From NCBI GenBank assembly GCA_047629355.1, contig JBLHWU010000026.1, positions 1 to 38,260 of the forward strand: a DNA stretch of 38,260 bases, written 5' to 3'. How positions within the stretch are numbered: the stretch's first letter is position 1; each line of letters starts with the position of its first letter. This stretch comes from CAYUNA01 sp047629355 (GTDB lineage: Bacteria; Bacteroidota; Bacteroidia; Chitinophagales; Saprospiraceae). A model generated the notes under the pieces. The model was given only the letters and a program-made list of their open reading frames with translations, had not been told where the DNA came from and did not search any database. Of this stretch, positions 1-8,186 are shown in pieces. Position numbers and translations under genes: made by a program.

Positions 1-290
1 TTGTGTGAATCTACAGAAAAGGAAACTTAGTTGGAAGACAATGCTCAAAATTGCGGGAAAGAATATCTGCAACTGTTGAGTCTTGAAAAGTTCTTTTTGT
101 AGTTCATGGGAAATACTTAATACTTAAATCGTCGAGCAAAATTAATAGCTTTTATCAACTTTACAAAATTAATAGCGATTTTTTTTAAATTAGTTTTATA
201 AAAATACTTAAAGTACAAAAATAACGCCATAGTAGGTACATTACCATACCCAAAAAGCGGTATTTTTAACATTAAACAAATAAGTACTAT
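1..290. other. Window edge, no supported gene
   Basis: No convincing gene is visible. One plus-strand frame is open from base 2 to a TGA at 77-79 and could be the last 25 codons of a gene that starts outside the window, but the short peptide is not recognisable. The rest is AT-rich sequence downstream of the minus-strand response regulator. Confidence 0.4.
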
Positions 291-968
291 TTACAAGATA
301 CTGCTGTCATACACCACTTTTATCAATCCTGCGGTACTACTGACAGCCAATTTTCTCATAATATTCTTGCGATGGACGCTTACAGTTTGGTCACTAATGT
401 ACAATTCTTTAGCAATCTCTTTATTACTAAGGGCCTCCGAAATCAAGCGCAACACTTCTATCTCCCGTTTCGTTAAATTGTATCGTTTCACAAATCTATC
501 TTCATAAGTCATCCCAACGCCATTAGTCAAATTATTACTTCCTTGACCATTTGTCAGTACGACGCCTTTCCCCATGAAGGTTTCTCCTTCCATCACTTTT
601 TCAATCGCTCTTTCTATCTCATTGACATCACTGCCTTTCAAAATATAACCATCAACTCCTGCTTGAAATGCCGACTTGACAATTTTCGATTCATCGTACA
701 TCGTGATAACAATTACTCTCAACTCTTGGTCGTAGTCCCGGATTTTAGCCAAAACCTCCAAACCATCCATATCTGGCAAATTCATATCTAAAAACAACAA
801 ATCCGTCTCGGTCTTGCGCAATCCCTGCAACAAATCCTTACCCGAGGTGGCCTGTCCGACGATATTACATTGATGATTTTCTGTTCGGCTTAAAACCGCT
901 TTCATACCTTCAATAAAAATTTGATGATCGTCTGCCAAAAATATGCGTAAACTTTTATTTAAAACCAT
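291..968 (-). CDS. NarL/FixJ-family response regulator (REC + LuxR-type HTH)
   Basis: Two-domain transcriptional response regulator. Numbered from the upstream ATG at 1013, the receiver domain shows the acidic pair D28/D29, the phospho-acceptor D76 in LFLDMNLP, T104 and K126, the full phosphorylation set. A LuxR-type helix-turn-helix follows (about 175-240; LTKREIEVLRLISEALSNKE, then a recognition helix with TVSVHRKNIMRKL). The ATG at 968 (MVLNKSLRIFLADDH) is preferred because the receiver strand starts there; the ATG at 1013 would add 15 residues. No histidine kinase lies nearby, so it is an orphan here and its signal is unknown. Regulation of downstream targets cannot be inferred. The family call is firm; the start is moderately sure. 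Confidence 0.93.
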   Translation of the reverse strand: MVLNKSLRIFLADDHQIFIEGMKAVLSRTENHQCNIVGQATSGKDLLQGLRKTETDLLFLDMNLPDMDGLEVLAKIRDYDQELRVIVITMYDESKIVKSAFQAGVDGYILKGSDVNEIERAIEKVMEGETFMGKGVVLTNGQGSNNLTNGVGMTYEDRFVKRYNLTKREIEVLRLISEALSNKEIAKELYISDQTVSVHRKNIMRKLAVSSTAGLIKVVYDSSIL

Positions 969-1315
969 AACGCAGTCTTCGGAATGTTCTTTTAAATATA
1001 TCAGTTGATTCAATTAATATCTTTTAAAAATAGTTTCTTGTTTCACATTTATATTTAACATATGTTCAAATTATTTGCCAATTCAATACTGACATTATGA
1101 TAAAAAACCATACGAATTAAAATAAATATAAATTCGTCCTCTAAAATTTCAATAAAAAACAACTTTAATTCATCTATAAAAATGATAATCAATATAATAT
1201 ACATTACATATATCTTTAATTACGAAATTTTAAATAATTTACTTTTTTTTTAATATAAAAATCGGAATTTAGGAAAACAGAAGATTGACACCCTAAACAA
1301 GAAGTATAAATTGAA
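969..1315. other. AT-rich intergenic stretch
   Basis: The region upstream of the response regulator is extremely A/T-rich with poly-T and poly-A tracts. I see no ORF, RNA gene or clear promoter motif before the palindromic repeat that begins near 1316. Confidence 0.5.
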
Positions 1316-1485
1316 CTTAGTAACTGCGAAGGAATAAGTCCGACATCTAGCAACATTTATTTTGGCTTTAGTTTTTACTTTTGAAATAGGAGTTATCTCT
1401 ATATAATGACTGTTTCAAAAGTGGGAAATAAAGGAAAAAGAAATACTTGATAGATGGCGGAGTTATTTTTTTACCGTTACTTAGT
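1316..1485. repeat. Palindromic repeat family F3, copy a
   Basis: Imperfect inverted repeat of about 170 bp. The right end reads GGCGGAGTTATTTTTTTACC then GTTACTTAG. Its reverse complement matches the left end at 1317-1353 (TTAGTAACTGCGAAGGAATA, then a CCGACATCTAGCAA segment) with several mismatches. The interior also folds: TTTTACTTTTGAAATAG pairs with CTGTTTCAAAAGT. The ends and much of the interior recur at 33981-34248, and the ends alone recur at 13002-13166 and 6782-6840. No coding capacity is visible. Confidence 0.8.
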
Positions 1486-1614
1486 TCCTTTCATTAATTT
1501 AGTAGCCAATAGATTGGATAAGTGACTATTTATTGTTAAAATTTAGCCATTATAAAAGAACGAAATTACTCTTTTTTAATTAAAAATATACTTTAGCCAT
1601 GATTGTATTTCGCA

Positions 1615-2607
1615 TTACTTTATATGTGCTTCCACATCAACCATTTTGTTCTCCTCCCCATCATGTATCGCATAATTAAAACCAGAATGAATACCATACG
1701 CTCCTACTTCACCAGATTTGCTAATTGCCAAATAAGCTATCTGCAAATTCGACACGTCCTTACCTTTTTTAGCAATCCGTCGAATTCCTTCTTCGCAAGC
1801 TTCTTGTGGCGTCCGTCCTTGCCGCATTAATTCCACAATCAGAAATGAACCCAATGTTTTCAATACTTCCTCGCCCAATCCAGTTGCTACCGCCGCACCT
1901 ATTTCATTATCGACAAACAGCCCAGCACCAATAATCGGTGAGTCACCTACTCTACCATGCATTTTGTAAGCTAAACCTGATGTTGTACAAGCTCCTGCTA
2001 AATTTCCATCGCTATCCAAGGCCAACATCCCAATCGTATCGTGGTTTTCAACATTGATAATTGGTTTATATTCTGACTCTTTCCTCCATTCTTGCCAAGC
2101 CTTTTTAGACGCTTCCGTCAACAAATTTTCCTTTTCAAATCCATTAGCCAATGCAAATTGCAACGCACCTTCTCCGGCTAACAATACATGCGGTGTATCA
2201 TCCATCACCTTCCGCGCTACCGAAATCGGGTGCTTAATATGCTGCAAAAAACAAACACCACCAGCATTTCCTTCAGAATCCATGATGCACGCATCCAAAG
2301 TCACAATCCCCTCGCGATCAGGAAGACCACCAAGCCCAACAGACTTTATTTCCGGGTCAGCCTCTGTTACACGTACGCCTTGCTCTACCGCATCAATCGC
2401 TTGTCCACCATCTTTGAGTATCTCCATAGCCGCTTCATTGGCAGGAAGTCCATGATTCCAAGTAGATATTACAATTGGTTTGATTCTCGTTATTTTTTGA
2501 GTAGTCGAGTCGGTTGGATTCGCACAAGCATTGGTTGTTGTCGCACCAAGTGCCAAGCCGAGCGATCCAAGCGTAGTACTGGATAGGAATTTTCTTCTTG
2601 AAAACAT
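1615..2607 (-). CDS. Glycosylasparaginase-type Ntn-hydrolase (N4-GlcNAc-asparaginase / isoaspartyl peptidase family), Tat-exported
   Basis: Family T2 N-terminal-nucleophile hydrolase. Members cleave the amide of N4-(GlcNAc)-asparagine, or asparagine or isoaspartyl bonds, after autocleaving in front of a threonine. Here the expected self-cleavage site is ENHDTIGM with Thr191 as nucleophile, followed by substrate-loop motifs (GACTTSGLAYKMHGRVGDSP and a later ATGLGE). The first ~30 residues form a twin-arginine signal (SRRKFLSS plus a hydrophobic stretch), so the protein probably acts in the periplasm after Tat export. At 330 aa it is of usual length. A -7-like element lies at 2692-2699. The presence of GGLPDREG suggests the glycosylasparaginase branch over plain L-asparaginase, but substrate is inferred from family only. 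Confidence 0.93.
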   Translation of the reverse strand: MFSRRKFLSSTTLGSLGLALGATTTNACANPTDSTTQKITRIKPIVISTWNHGLPANEAAMEILKDGGQAIDAVEQGVRVTEADPEIKSVGLGGLPDREGIVTLDACIMDSEGNAGGVCFLQHIKHPISVARKVMDDTPHVLLAGEGALQFALANGFEKENLLTEASKKAWQEWRKESEYKPIINVENHDTIGMLALDSDGNLAGACTTSGLAYKMHGRVGDSPIIGAGLFVDNEIGAAVATGLGEEVLKTLGSFLIVELMRQGRTPQEACEEGIRRIAKKGKDVSNLQIAYLAISKSGEVGAYGIHSGFNYAIHDGEENKMVDVEAHIK

Positions 2608-2691
2608 GTCGTTATATTTGAAAGTTTTTGGAAATTTTGTTAATTTCTATAACTATTAAGTAGTAAACTAATACCTGTTACCTGACGTCTG

Positions 2692-2699
2692 CAAAAATA
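2692..2699 (-). promoter_or_regulatory. Candidate -7 element for the Ntn-hydrolase gene
   Basis: On the minus strand this reads TATTTTTG, followed by C, matching the Bacteroidota -7 consensus TAnnTTTG. It lies 85 nt upstream of the ATG at 2607. No convincing TTTG -33 element was found, so this is a motif-level call. Confidence 0.45.
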
Positions 2700-2778
2700 G
2701 CTAAAAAAGTGAATAGTATAAAAGGCTAAAACATCCAAACAGATATTTTAGCTTTTTATACTCAAAATGAGATCGGTC

Positions 2779-4182
2779 TTACATGCCGCCACTAACCGCT
2801 TGCATCATATACGCACAGATTAACGCACCGTAAGTTCCTAAAGCATATCCTAATACTGCCATCAAAACGCCAACAGGTGCAAGGCTCGGACTAAATGCTG
2901 ATGCTACAATTGGTGCAGATGCTGCTCCTCCAACATTGGCTTGGCTACCGACCGCGACGAAGAAGAAAGGTGCTTTGATTGCTTTCGCTACTAATAATAA
3001 TATAGTCACATGAATCAACATCCAAACAATACCAATAGCAAACAACCCGAGGTTATTCACTACATCCGCTAAGTTCATATGCATCCCAATCGTCGCTACC
3101 AAAATGTAGATAAAAACACTTCCCCAACGAGATGCCCCCACACCTTCCAAACTACGAAATTTTGTAAATGATAAACCTAAACCTATCGTCGTCACTATTA
3201 CAATTAACCAGAAAAAACCAGACATTAAGGAAGTCAAGCCTACTGCTTCAAGGCTCGTTTTGAATTGTTTCATAAATGGAACAATCATATCCGATCCCCA
3301 ATGTGCAAAAGCAACTGCACCAAACGCTACCGCTAACATCATAAAAACATCTGTTGTCGTTGGAATTTTACTGACAGTTGCTCGGTAATCTTCTATTTTA
3401 TTTTTCAATTCTGTAATCGCTGAGTTATCTGCTTTTAACCATTTGTCTACCTTATCAGAAACTCCCGCACCATATAATAGGAAGCCCATCCAAATATTAG
3501 CGACAACTACATCAACGACAATCATGGATGCAAAAATCTTGTCTTGTACTTCAAAAATTTCCTTCATTGCCGTCTGATTCGCACCTCCACCAATCCAACT
3601 TCCGGCAACAGTTGAAAGACCCCGCCAAATTTCATCAGGATTAGCAGAAACGATATCTGGTGCAATATTCAATATCAAAAACAAGGCTATCGGCCCACCA
3701 ATTACAATACCAAATGTAGCTGCAAAAAACATGATTAATGCTTTCGGTCCTAAATTCAAAATGCCTTTAAAATCAATACCCAAACACAATAAGACCAAAC
3801 TTGCTGGCAATAAATAACGGGAGGCCACAAAATATAATTGAGATTTTTGAATAAATGGTTTGTACTCCGCTTTGGTTACACCCAATTCCTGCAAATGTTC
3901 TTTCACACCCTCAAAGGTCATTCCTTTCAAAGTATCCAAACTCACGCCTAAGTTCTTACTGTCTAATAAAGTCATCAAGTCATTTGAAAACCATTCTGAA
4001 GCAATCAACCCTAAAGGATAATGCAAAATCGCTGGGATAAAATAGCACAACAATAAAGCTGGAATGTACTTGTAGAACTTTTGCCACCCCGCAGCTTTAC
4101 TACCCGACGTCACAAAAATAGCAGCCAGTGCAACTATCAATAGACCAAAAACAATCGCATCATTCGTAAAAAATGGTTCCAT
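2779..4182 (-). CDS. DUF819-family integral membrane protein
   Basis: A 467-aa polytopic membrane protein of the DUF819 (YjcL-like) family. About a dozen hydrophobic segments are visible, starting with residues 10-25. Conserved glycine/asparagine-rich stretches include STVAGSWIGGGANQTAMKE in the middle and VAVGSQANVGGAASAPIVAS near the C-terminus; a repeated pair like this is typical of transporters with inverted-repeat folds. The function and substrate of the family are not established; an ion-coupled transporter is inference. It is transcribed away from the broken lspA-like gene, with a promoter-like pair in the shared 140-bp gap. Confidence 0.88.
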   Translation of the reverse strand: MEPFFTNDAIVFGLLIVALAAIFVTSGSKAAGWQKFYKYIPALLLCYFIPAILHYPLGLIASEWFSNDLMTLLDSKNLGVSLDTLKGMTFEGVKEHLQELGVTKAEYKPFIQKSQLYFVASRYLLPASLVLLCLGIDFKGILNLGPKALIMFFAATFGIVIGGPIALFLILNIAPDIVSANPDEIWRGLSTVAGSWIGGGANQTAMKEIFEVQDKIFASMIVVDVVVANIWMGFLLYGAGVSDKVDKWLKADNSAITELKNKIEDYRATVSKIPTTTDVFMMLAVAFGAVAFAHWGSDMIVPFMKQFKTSLEAVGLTSLMSGFFWLIVIVTTIGLGLSFTKFRSLEGVGASRWGSVFIYILVATIGMHMNLADVVNNLGLFAIGIVWMLIHVTILLLVAKAIKAPFFFVAVGSQANVGGAASAPIVASAFSPSLAPVGVLMAVLGYALGTYGALICAYMMQAVSGGM

Positions 4183-4209
4183 AAATATATTTTTTCGTTT
4201 TGTTTACTT

Positions 4210-4246
4210 TGTCATTCCGACCAAAGTGGAGGAATTTGAATGACAA
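4210..4246. repeat. Dispersed short repeat (TGTCATTCCGACC type)
   Basis: The segment contains TTTGTCATTCCGACC then AAGTGGAGGAAT and GAATGACAAA. Related words occur at 22025-22093 (kynA-ACMSD gap) and 34033-34063 (CCACTTCGGTCGAAATGACA). It is a short extragenic palindrome rather than a gene feature. Confidence 0.6.
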
Positions 4247-4275
4247 AACTAACAAAAATGCCGAATTTTTGGTCA
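4244..4275 (-). promoter_or_regulatory. Candidate promoter for the DUF819 gene
   Basis: On the minus strand a TTTG near 4272-4275 is followed after about 22 nt by TAGTTTTG (4244-4251), resembling the Bacteroidota -33 TTTG and -7 TAnnTTTG pair. The -7 element ends about 60 nt before the ATG at 4182. Confidence 0.45.
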
Positions 4276-4325
4276 AAAAAAAGCAAATGCCTTTTCAAAA
4301 AATAAGCTTTCACCGTTTTTGAAAT

Positions 4326-4989
4326 ATGAAAAAAACAAATCCACGTTTAAAATCCTCCCTACTATCTAGCATCCTACTACTCAATATCAGCTGCGACCAA
4401 TCCACTAAAAAAATCGCCCAAACGCATCTACACTTCGGTGACGAAACTCCGTATTTAGGTGGTATCTTTAAATTAATGTACGCTAAAAACCAAGGTACAT
4501 TCCTCAGCATTGATAGTAATTTACCTATCGAAATACGAAATTCAGTATTAATTGCCTTGCCAATATTACTCTTGATTGGTTTGATTATTTACACCTTTTT
4601 TTCGAAAAAAATCAGCTTAAGTAGGTGACCTTAAATAATCGACACTTTTGACAGAGGATATTTTTTGTTTAAGAAAAAAAAATCCTTTAATAGTCCTTCT
4701 ATTGAAGGCATTTTTAAGTTTTTTAAACGGAAAATAGTCCTGTCGAAAAGTGTCGATTATTTAGAGGCACTTACTTATTACATGCAATTGCCTTCAGCTT
4801 TATTTTAGGCGGCGGCAGCAGCAATATTTTTGATAGAATGATGTATGGAAAGGTCGTCGATTTTATGAATGTATCAATAGACGAGTTACAAACAGAGATT
4901 TTAACCTAGCAGATGTGGCAATCATGACGGGGCTCTTTCTAATGATTAGAAACTTAAAAATTAATAATCCACGCATTACGGCGAAGTAA
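4326..4989 (+). pseudogene. lspA: lspA-like signal peptidase II, disrupted by a palindromic element and a 1-nt deletion
   Basis: Signal peptidase II removes lipoprotein signal peptides in the inner membrane. The 5' part (4326-4619, 98 codons) encodes the N-terminal half: a first membrane segment, CDQSTKKIA (family DQxxK region) and YAKNQGTFLSI (family NxGxxFS region), then a second membrane segment. The frame then enters repeat F1 and stops at 4626-4628. The C-terminal half resumes at 4778: FSFILGGGSSNIFDRMMYGK, VVDF (catalytic Asp region), then FNLADVAIMTG (second catalytic Asp). Deleting 4620-4777, the repeat plus one TA copy, joins the halves in frame. A second lesion is a T run (4899-4902) one base too short, giving a TAG at 4907; adding one T restores the frame to the TAA at 4987-4989, for about 168 aa, the normal family length. 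A functional paralogue is presumably elsewhere. Confidence 0.85.
4620..4775. repeat. MITE-like palindromic element F1, copy 1 (inside lspA)
   Basis: A 156-bp imperfect palindrome flanked on both sides by TA (4618-4619 and 4776-4777). The left arm begins AGTAGGTGACCTTAAATAAT and continues CGACACTTTTGACAG; the right arm is its near reverse complement. An inner stem (TTTAAG..CTTAAA-like around TTTTTAAGTTTTTTAAAC) is shared with copies at 6623-6781 and 26656-26815. There is no ORF. TA flanks and long terminal inverted repeats are the form expected of a Tc1/mariner- or IS630-mobilised MITE; that mechanism is inferred. Confidence 0.85.
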
Positions 4990-5112
4990 TTTTTTCTTTT
5001 ATGGGCTCTAAAACAAGCGAGCATAACTGGTTATTTGAGACTTTTTTTAGTGTTCTTAAACGGAAAAAGAACGAGTCATAGTGCGTAGGTTATTATTTCC
5101 CAAGGCCCTTAT
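4975..5112 (-). repeat. Palindromic repeat family F2, copy 1
   Basis: Directly after the lspA remnant. The reverse complement of this segment matches the left and central part of the repeat at 24664-24832, sharing CTCAAATAACCAGTTATGCT followed by CGCT, CTAAAAAAAG and an AATAACCTAC end. The other arm is shorter and diverged here, so the copy looks partly decayed. Confidence 0.7.
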
Positions 5113-5125
5113 CCTACAATTTGAC

Positions 5126-5169
5126 AAAAAAAATCCCGAAGCTTCCCATATTCTGGGCGCGCTTCGGGA
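5126..5169 (-). terminator. Rho-independent terminator downstream of the aminotransferase
   Basis: On the minus strand TCCCGAAGC pairs perfectly with GCTTCGGGA around an 18-nt loop that itself contains CCCA/TGGG, and a run of eight T follows at once. It is about 275 nt beyond the stop of the aminotransferase gene at 5443. Confidence 0.8.
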
Positions 5170-5339
5170 CACTAATGGGTGAATGTTTATCCGTTTTCTC
5201 AAGAACGTATGTCCATTCACCGTTAAAAAAGATGGTTGTTTAGAAAGTCAAATTTAAATAAAAACATAGAGTGTTGAAAAAGTTTTTGTTATTTTAAAGT
5301 AAGCAAAACGTATGCCAATTTTGAATAATACGTTAAAAA

Positions 5340-5440
5340 GAGTTAGAGCTCAGACCGCATTGCTATCAGGGGTCAGAAAATTCACTTCTCTTTTCTGACT
5401 TCTGTTGAATTTTATTAACGCAGTCTGACTTCTGACTTCT
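5340..5440. repeat. Palindromic repeat (GGTCAGACCGCGTTGCTGTCA type), copy 1
   Basis: The left arm has CTCAGACCGCATTGCTATCA then GGGGTCAGAAAA. The right arm has AACGCAGTCTGACTTCTGAC, its approximate reverse complement. A close relative of the left arm is at 15433-15480. It lies between the aminotransferase stop and its terminator. Confidence 0.65.
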
Positions 5441-5442
5441 TT

Positions 5443-6585
5443 TTATATCTTTTTTAAAATAGCCGCCGCTTGTGCCAGTGTTTCCTCCGTCTTCGCAAAA
5501 CAAACTCGAATGACATGCTCATTTTTTCTACTCGAATAAAAAGCCGAGACAGGAACCGTCGCTACCCCATGCTCTTGAATCAACCACTTTGCAAATTCCA
5601 TATCATTATCCTGACTCACCGCCGAGTAATCAAATAATTGAAAATACGTTCCCTCACATTTTATCGGTCGTAAACTTGTCCCTTTCACTGCCTCCAAGAG
5701 AAAATCTCTTTTTTTCTGATAAAAAGCAGGTAAATTCAAATACTCTTCCGGAAATTCCATAAAATCTGCCAACGCATATTGCATCGGCGTATTCACACAA
5801 AAAACATTGAATTGGTGCACTTTTTGAAACTCCGCCATCAAGTTCGGCGGCGCAACGCAATAGCCCAATTTCCAGCCCGTATGATGATACGTTTTTCCAA
5901 ATGAAAAAGTCGCCAGACTCCGCTCTCGCAATTTCGGAAATTTCAAAATCGAATGATGTTCAAAGCCGTCAAAGACCAAATGCTCATATACTTCGTCGCT
6001 CAAAATTAGGATATCTGTGCCATCCGTTATTTTTTCCAATGCCTGATAATCTTCCAATTTCAAGGTCTTCCCAATTGGATTTTGCGGTGTATTGATGATT
6101 ATCATTTTAGTCTTGAACGACACCAATTTTTGTAAGTGATTCCAGTCAACCTTATAATCTGGTCCACTTAATTCATACGTCACAGGTCTCCCTCCATTCA
6201 ACTCAACAGACGGACGATAACTATCATAGGCTGGCTCAATCATAATAACCTCATCACCAGGTCTGATGAACGCAGCGATGACTGTAAATATAGCTTGAGT
6301 CGCACCTGCCGTCACGGTAATTTCCGTATTCGCATCGACTTCAACATTGTATAAATTCTGGAATTTTCGGGCAATTTGTTCTCGTAATTCAGGCACACCT
6401 GCCATTGGAGCATACTGATTCTTACCCGCTTTAATGTGCTTATTGACTAGCTGTTTCAGCTTATCTGACCCATCAAAATTTGGGAATCCTTGCGATAAAT
6501 TTATCGCTTGATAATCCCGTGCCATCGCCGACATTACAGAAAAAATACTAGAGCCGACCTTCGGCAGTTTGGATTGTATTTGCAA
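5443..6585 (-). CDS. ybdL: PLP-dependent aminotransferase, methionine aminotransferase (YbdL)-like
   Basis: Class I fold-type I aminotransferase, 380 aa, very like E. coli YbdL along its whole length (SKLP, SAMA, QAINLSQGFPNFDG, NQYAPMAGVPELREQIA, VTAGATQAI, the Tyr of EPAYDSY, NTPQNPIGK, LSDEVYEHLVFD). The PLP lysine is K231 in SFGKTYHHTGWK, and the C-terminal substrate-carboxylate Arg is in HVIRVCF. YbdL prefers methionine with 2-oxo acids; the same subfamily includes eukaryotic kynurenine aminotransferases (CCBL/KAT). Because a kynurenine cluster lies in this window, kynurenine could be a side substrate, but this is inference. The start 37 bp from repeat F1 copy 2 means any promoter must lie in or beyond that repeat. 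Confidence 0.93.
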   Translation of the reverse strand: MQIQSKLPKVGSSIFSVMSAMARDYQAINLSQGFPNFDGSDKLKQLVNKHIKAGKNQYAPMAGVPELREQIARKFQNLYNVEVDANTEITVTAGATQAIFTVIAAFIRPGDEVIMIEPAYDSYRPSVELNGGRPVTYELSGPDYKVDWNHLQKLVSFKTKMIIINTPQNPIGKTLKLEDYQALEKITDGTDILILSDEVYEHLVFDGFEHHSILKFPKLRERSLATFSFGKTYHHTGWKLGYCVAPPNLMAEFQKVHQFNVFCVNTPMQYALADFMEFPEEYLNLPAFYQKKRDFLLEAVKGTSLRPIKCEGTYFQLFDYSAVSQDNDMEFAKWLIQEHGVATVPVSAFYSSRKNEHVIRVCFAKTEETLAQAAAILKKI

Positions 6586-6622
6586 AAAAGTAGTTTTTTA
6601 AAAAGTAGAATCTTATTCCTTA

Positions 6623-6781
6623 AGTAGATGACTTTAAATAATCGACACTTTTGACAAAGGATATTTTTTGTTTAAAAAACTTAAAAAATCCTTTAATAGT
6701 CATTCTATTGAAGGCGTTTTTAAGTTTTTTAAACGGAAAATAGTCCTCTCGAAAAGTGTCGATTATTTAGGGGCACTTACT
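6623..6781. repeat. MITE-like palindromic element F1, copy 2
   Basis: A 159-bp palindrome nearly identical in its interior to the copy in lspA, with ends AGTAGATGAC and GGGGCACTTACT, again flanked by TA (6621-6622 and 6782-6783). It fills the gap upstream of the aminotransferase gene and directly abuts a 59-bp F3-like palindrome. Confidence 0.85.
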
Positions 6782-6840
6782 TAATAACGGTAAAAAATAA
6801 CTTACGCATTTAAACAGGTTATTATTTCACCATTACTTAA
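6782..6840. repeat. Minimal F3-like palindrome
   Basis: A 59-bp inverted repeat: TAATAACGGTAAAAAATAAC at the left and GTTATTATTTCACCATTACT then TA at the right. These are the ends of family F3 with almost no interior. It shares its first TA with the end of F1 copy 2 and stops 9 bp before the stop codon of the DNA glycosylase gene. Confidence 0.7.
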
Positions 6841-6849
6841 TATAAGTAT

Positions 6850-7452
6850 CTAAATCTGGTCTTGCCATCGCCAAAGCAACCGACAAGCATGAGTACGATA
6901 AGGCTGCCAAGTCAAAGAAATTTTCTTCATTTTAGCTTTAAATGCTCGCCCCGTTTCTTCCATTTTATAAATATTGCGCATCGAATTTTGAATTCCCAAA
7001 TCATCGACTGGAAATACATCATCACGATGCAACGTAAACATCAAAATCATCTGTACTGTCCATTTTCCAACGCCTTTAATGGGCGTTAAAAAATCAATTA
7101 CTTCGTCGTCAGTCATGCTCTCCCAATCTTTATCCTGCAATTCATTCTCAGTAAAAAAATGGGCGATATTTTGAACATACCCCGATTTTTGCCGTGACAG
7201 ACCTACTGATTTTAATATAGGCAAATCCATTGCCAATAATTCCTCCGGATATGCATAACCATCCTCAAATAAATCCATGAATCGCCCATGAATCGTACTC
7301 GCCGCTTTGACAGAAAGCTGCTGCCCAACTATCGCACGCATCAAACTCGAATACAAATCACCACGTTCCTGTGCTGGCGCAATTTCGACGGTTTCAATTA
7401 GTTTTTTTAAATTGGAGTCTTTCGATAAATGAGTAATGATTTCTTTTCGCAT
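6850..7452 (-). CDS. DNA-3-methyladenine glycosylase II-like (HhH-GPD superfamily)
   Basis: Base-excision repair glycosylase of the AlkA/MAG type that removes alkylated purines. The 200-aa protein is the compact form without the AlkA N-terminal domain. Visible motifs are MRAIVGQQLSVKAA, the helix-hairpin-helix TPIKGVGKWTVQMILMF (about 123-139) and FPVDDLGIQ, where D150/D151 include the expected catalytic aspartate; the C-terminus WQPYRTHACRLLWRW is also typical. No FeS cysteine cluster is present, so it is not an EndoIII/MutY. It lies 54 bp after pcm on the same strand and could be cotranscribed. Confidence 0.9.
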   Translation of the reverse strand: MRKEIITHLSKDSNLKKLIETVEIAPAQERGDLYSSLMRAIVGQQLSVKAASTIHGRFMDLFEDGYAYPEELLAMDLPILKSVGLSRQKSGYVQNIAHFFTENELQDKDWESMTDDEVIDFLTPIKGVGKWTVQMILMFTLHRDDVFPVDDLGIQNSMRNIYKMEETGRAFKAKMKKISLTWQPYRTHACRLLWRWQDQI

Positions 7453-7506
7453 GCTTATTTTTTTGTAGATTTGAAAAATTAGGTTGTAAACCCAACTTCT
7501 CAGACC

Positions 7507-8151
7507 TCACTTTACAACGCCTCCTAAAAACGGCACAAATTTAAAATCTCCAAACTCATCCGTCCGCCACTTGTCCTGAGCAACCTTCACAATTCTTAGC
7601 ATTTTTTGCACATCATCGCCTACAGGAATAACTAAAAAACCACCAATTTTTAACTGTTCAAATAACGCCTTCGGCACCTCTTCTGCACCCGCGGTAACAA
7701 TTATTTTATCAAAAGGAGCGAATTCTGCCAGTCCTCTTGTCCCATCTTTAAAATAGCAACGAATGTTTCCAAGTCCCAATTCACGCAATAAATTTTTCGC
7801 TTTTTTATACAACGGTTCTTGACGCTCGACTGTAAAAACACGCGCACCCAATGCTCCAAGTATCGCAGCTTGGTAGCCAGAACCTGTGCCAATTTCTAGT
7901 ATTTTTTCTCGTTTTTTGACTTCCAATAATTGTGTTTGGAAAGCGACGGTGAAAGGTTGACTTATCGTTTGATTATTACCAATTGGAAAAGCTTTATCGA
8001 CATAAGCTTTGCTTTCAAAGGTTTTATCCAAAAAAAAATGGCGCGGCACAACTTCCATTGCAGATAAAACACGCACCGATTCGATGCCTTTTTTGGCAAG
8101 CATCTCCACTAATTTTCGGCGCAAGCCTTTATGTCGATAGTTATCTATCAA
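7507..8151 (-). CDS. pcm: Protein-L-isoaspartate O-methyltransferase
   Basis: Repairs isoaspartyl residues in aged proteins using S-adenosylmethionine. Counted from Leu/TTG at 8151, the protein shows RHKGLRRKLVEML, VPRHFFLD, the substrate loop QTISQP (about 61-66), SAM-binding EIGTGSGYQAA (about 86-96), and a C-terminal PVGDD strand. The only in-frame ATG upstream (8274) would overlap the glycosyltransferase gene by 88 nt and add 41 residues unlike any family member, so it is unlikely. A TTG at 8149-8151 gives 214 aa, the normal length; ATT or ATA codons nearby are other options. Start confidence is low, identity high. Confidence 0.9.
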   Translation of the reverse strand: MIDNYRHKGLRRKLVEMLAKKGIESVRVLSAMEVVPRHFFLDKTFESKAYVDKAFPIGNNQTISQPFTVAFQTQLLEVKKREKILEIGTGSGYQAAILGALGARVFTVERQEPLYKKAKNLLRELGLGNIRCYFKDGTRGLAEFAPFDKIIVTAGAEEVPKALFEQLKIGGFLVIPVGDDVQKMLRIVKVAQDKWRTDEFGDFKFVPFLGGVVK

Positions 8152-8186
8152 AGTTGGTTTGGTTTGAATTTTAAAATAGAAAAGTT

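Noticed and set aside
4310..4510. 66-codon minus-strand ORF
   Set aside because: It is antisense to the conserved N-terminal half of the lspA remnant, whose plus-strand frame clearly matches a known family.
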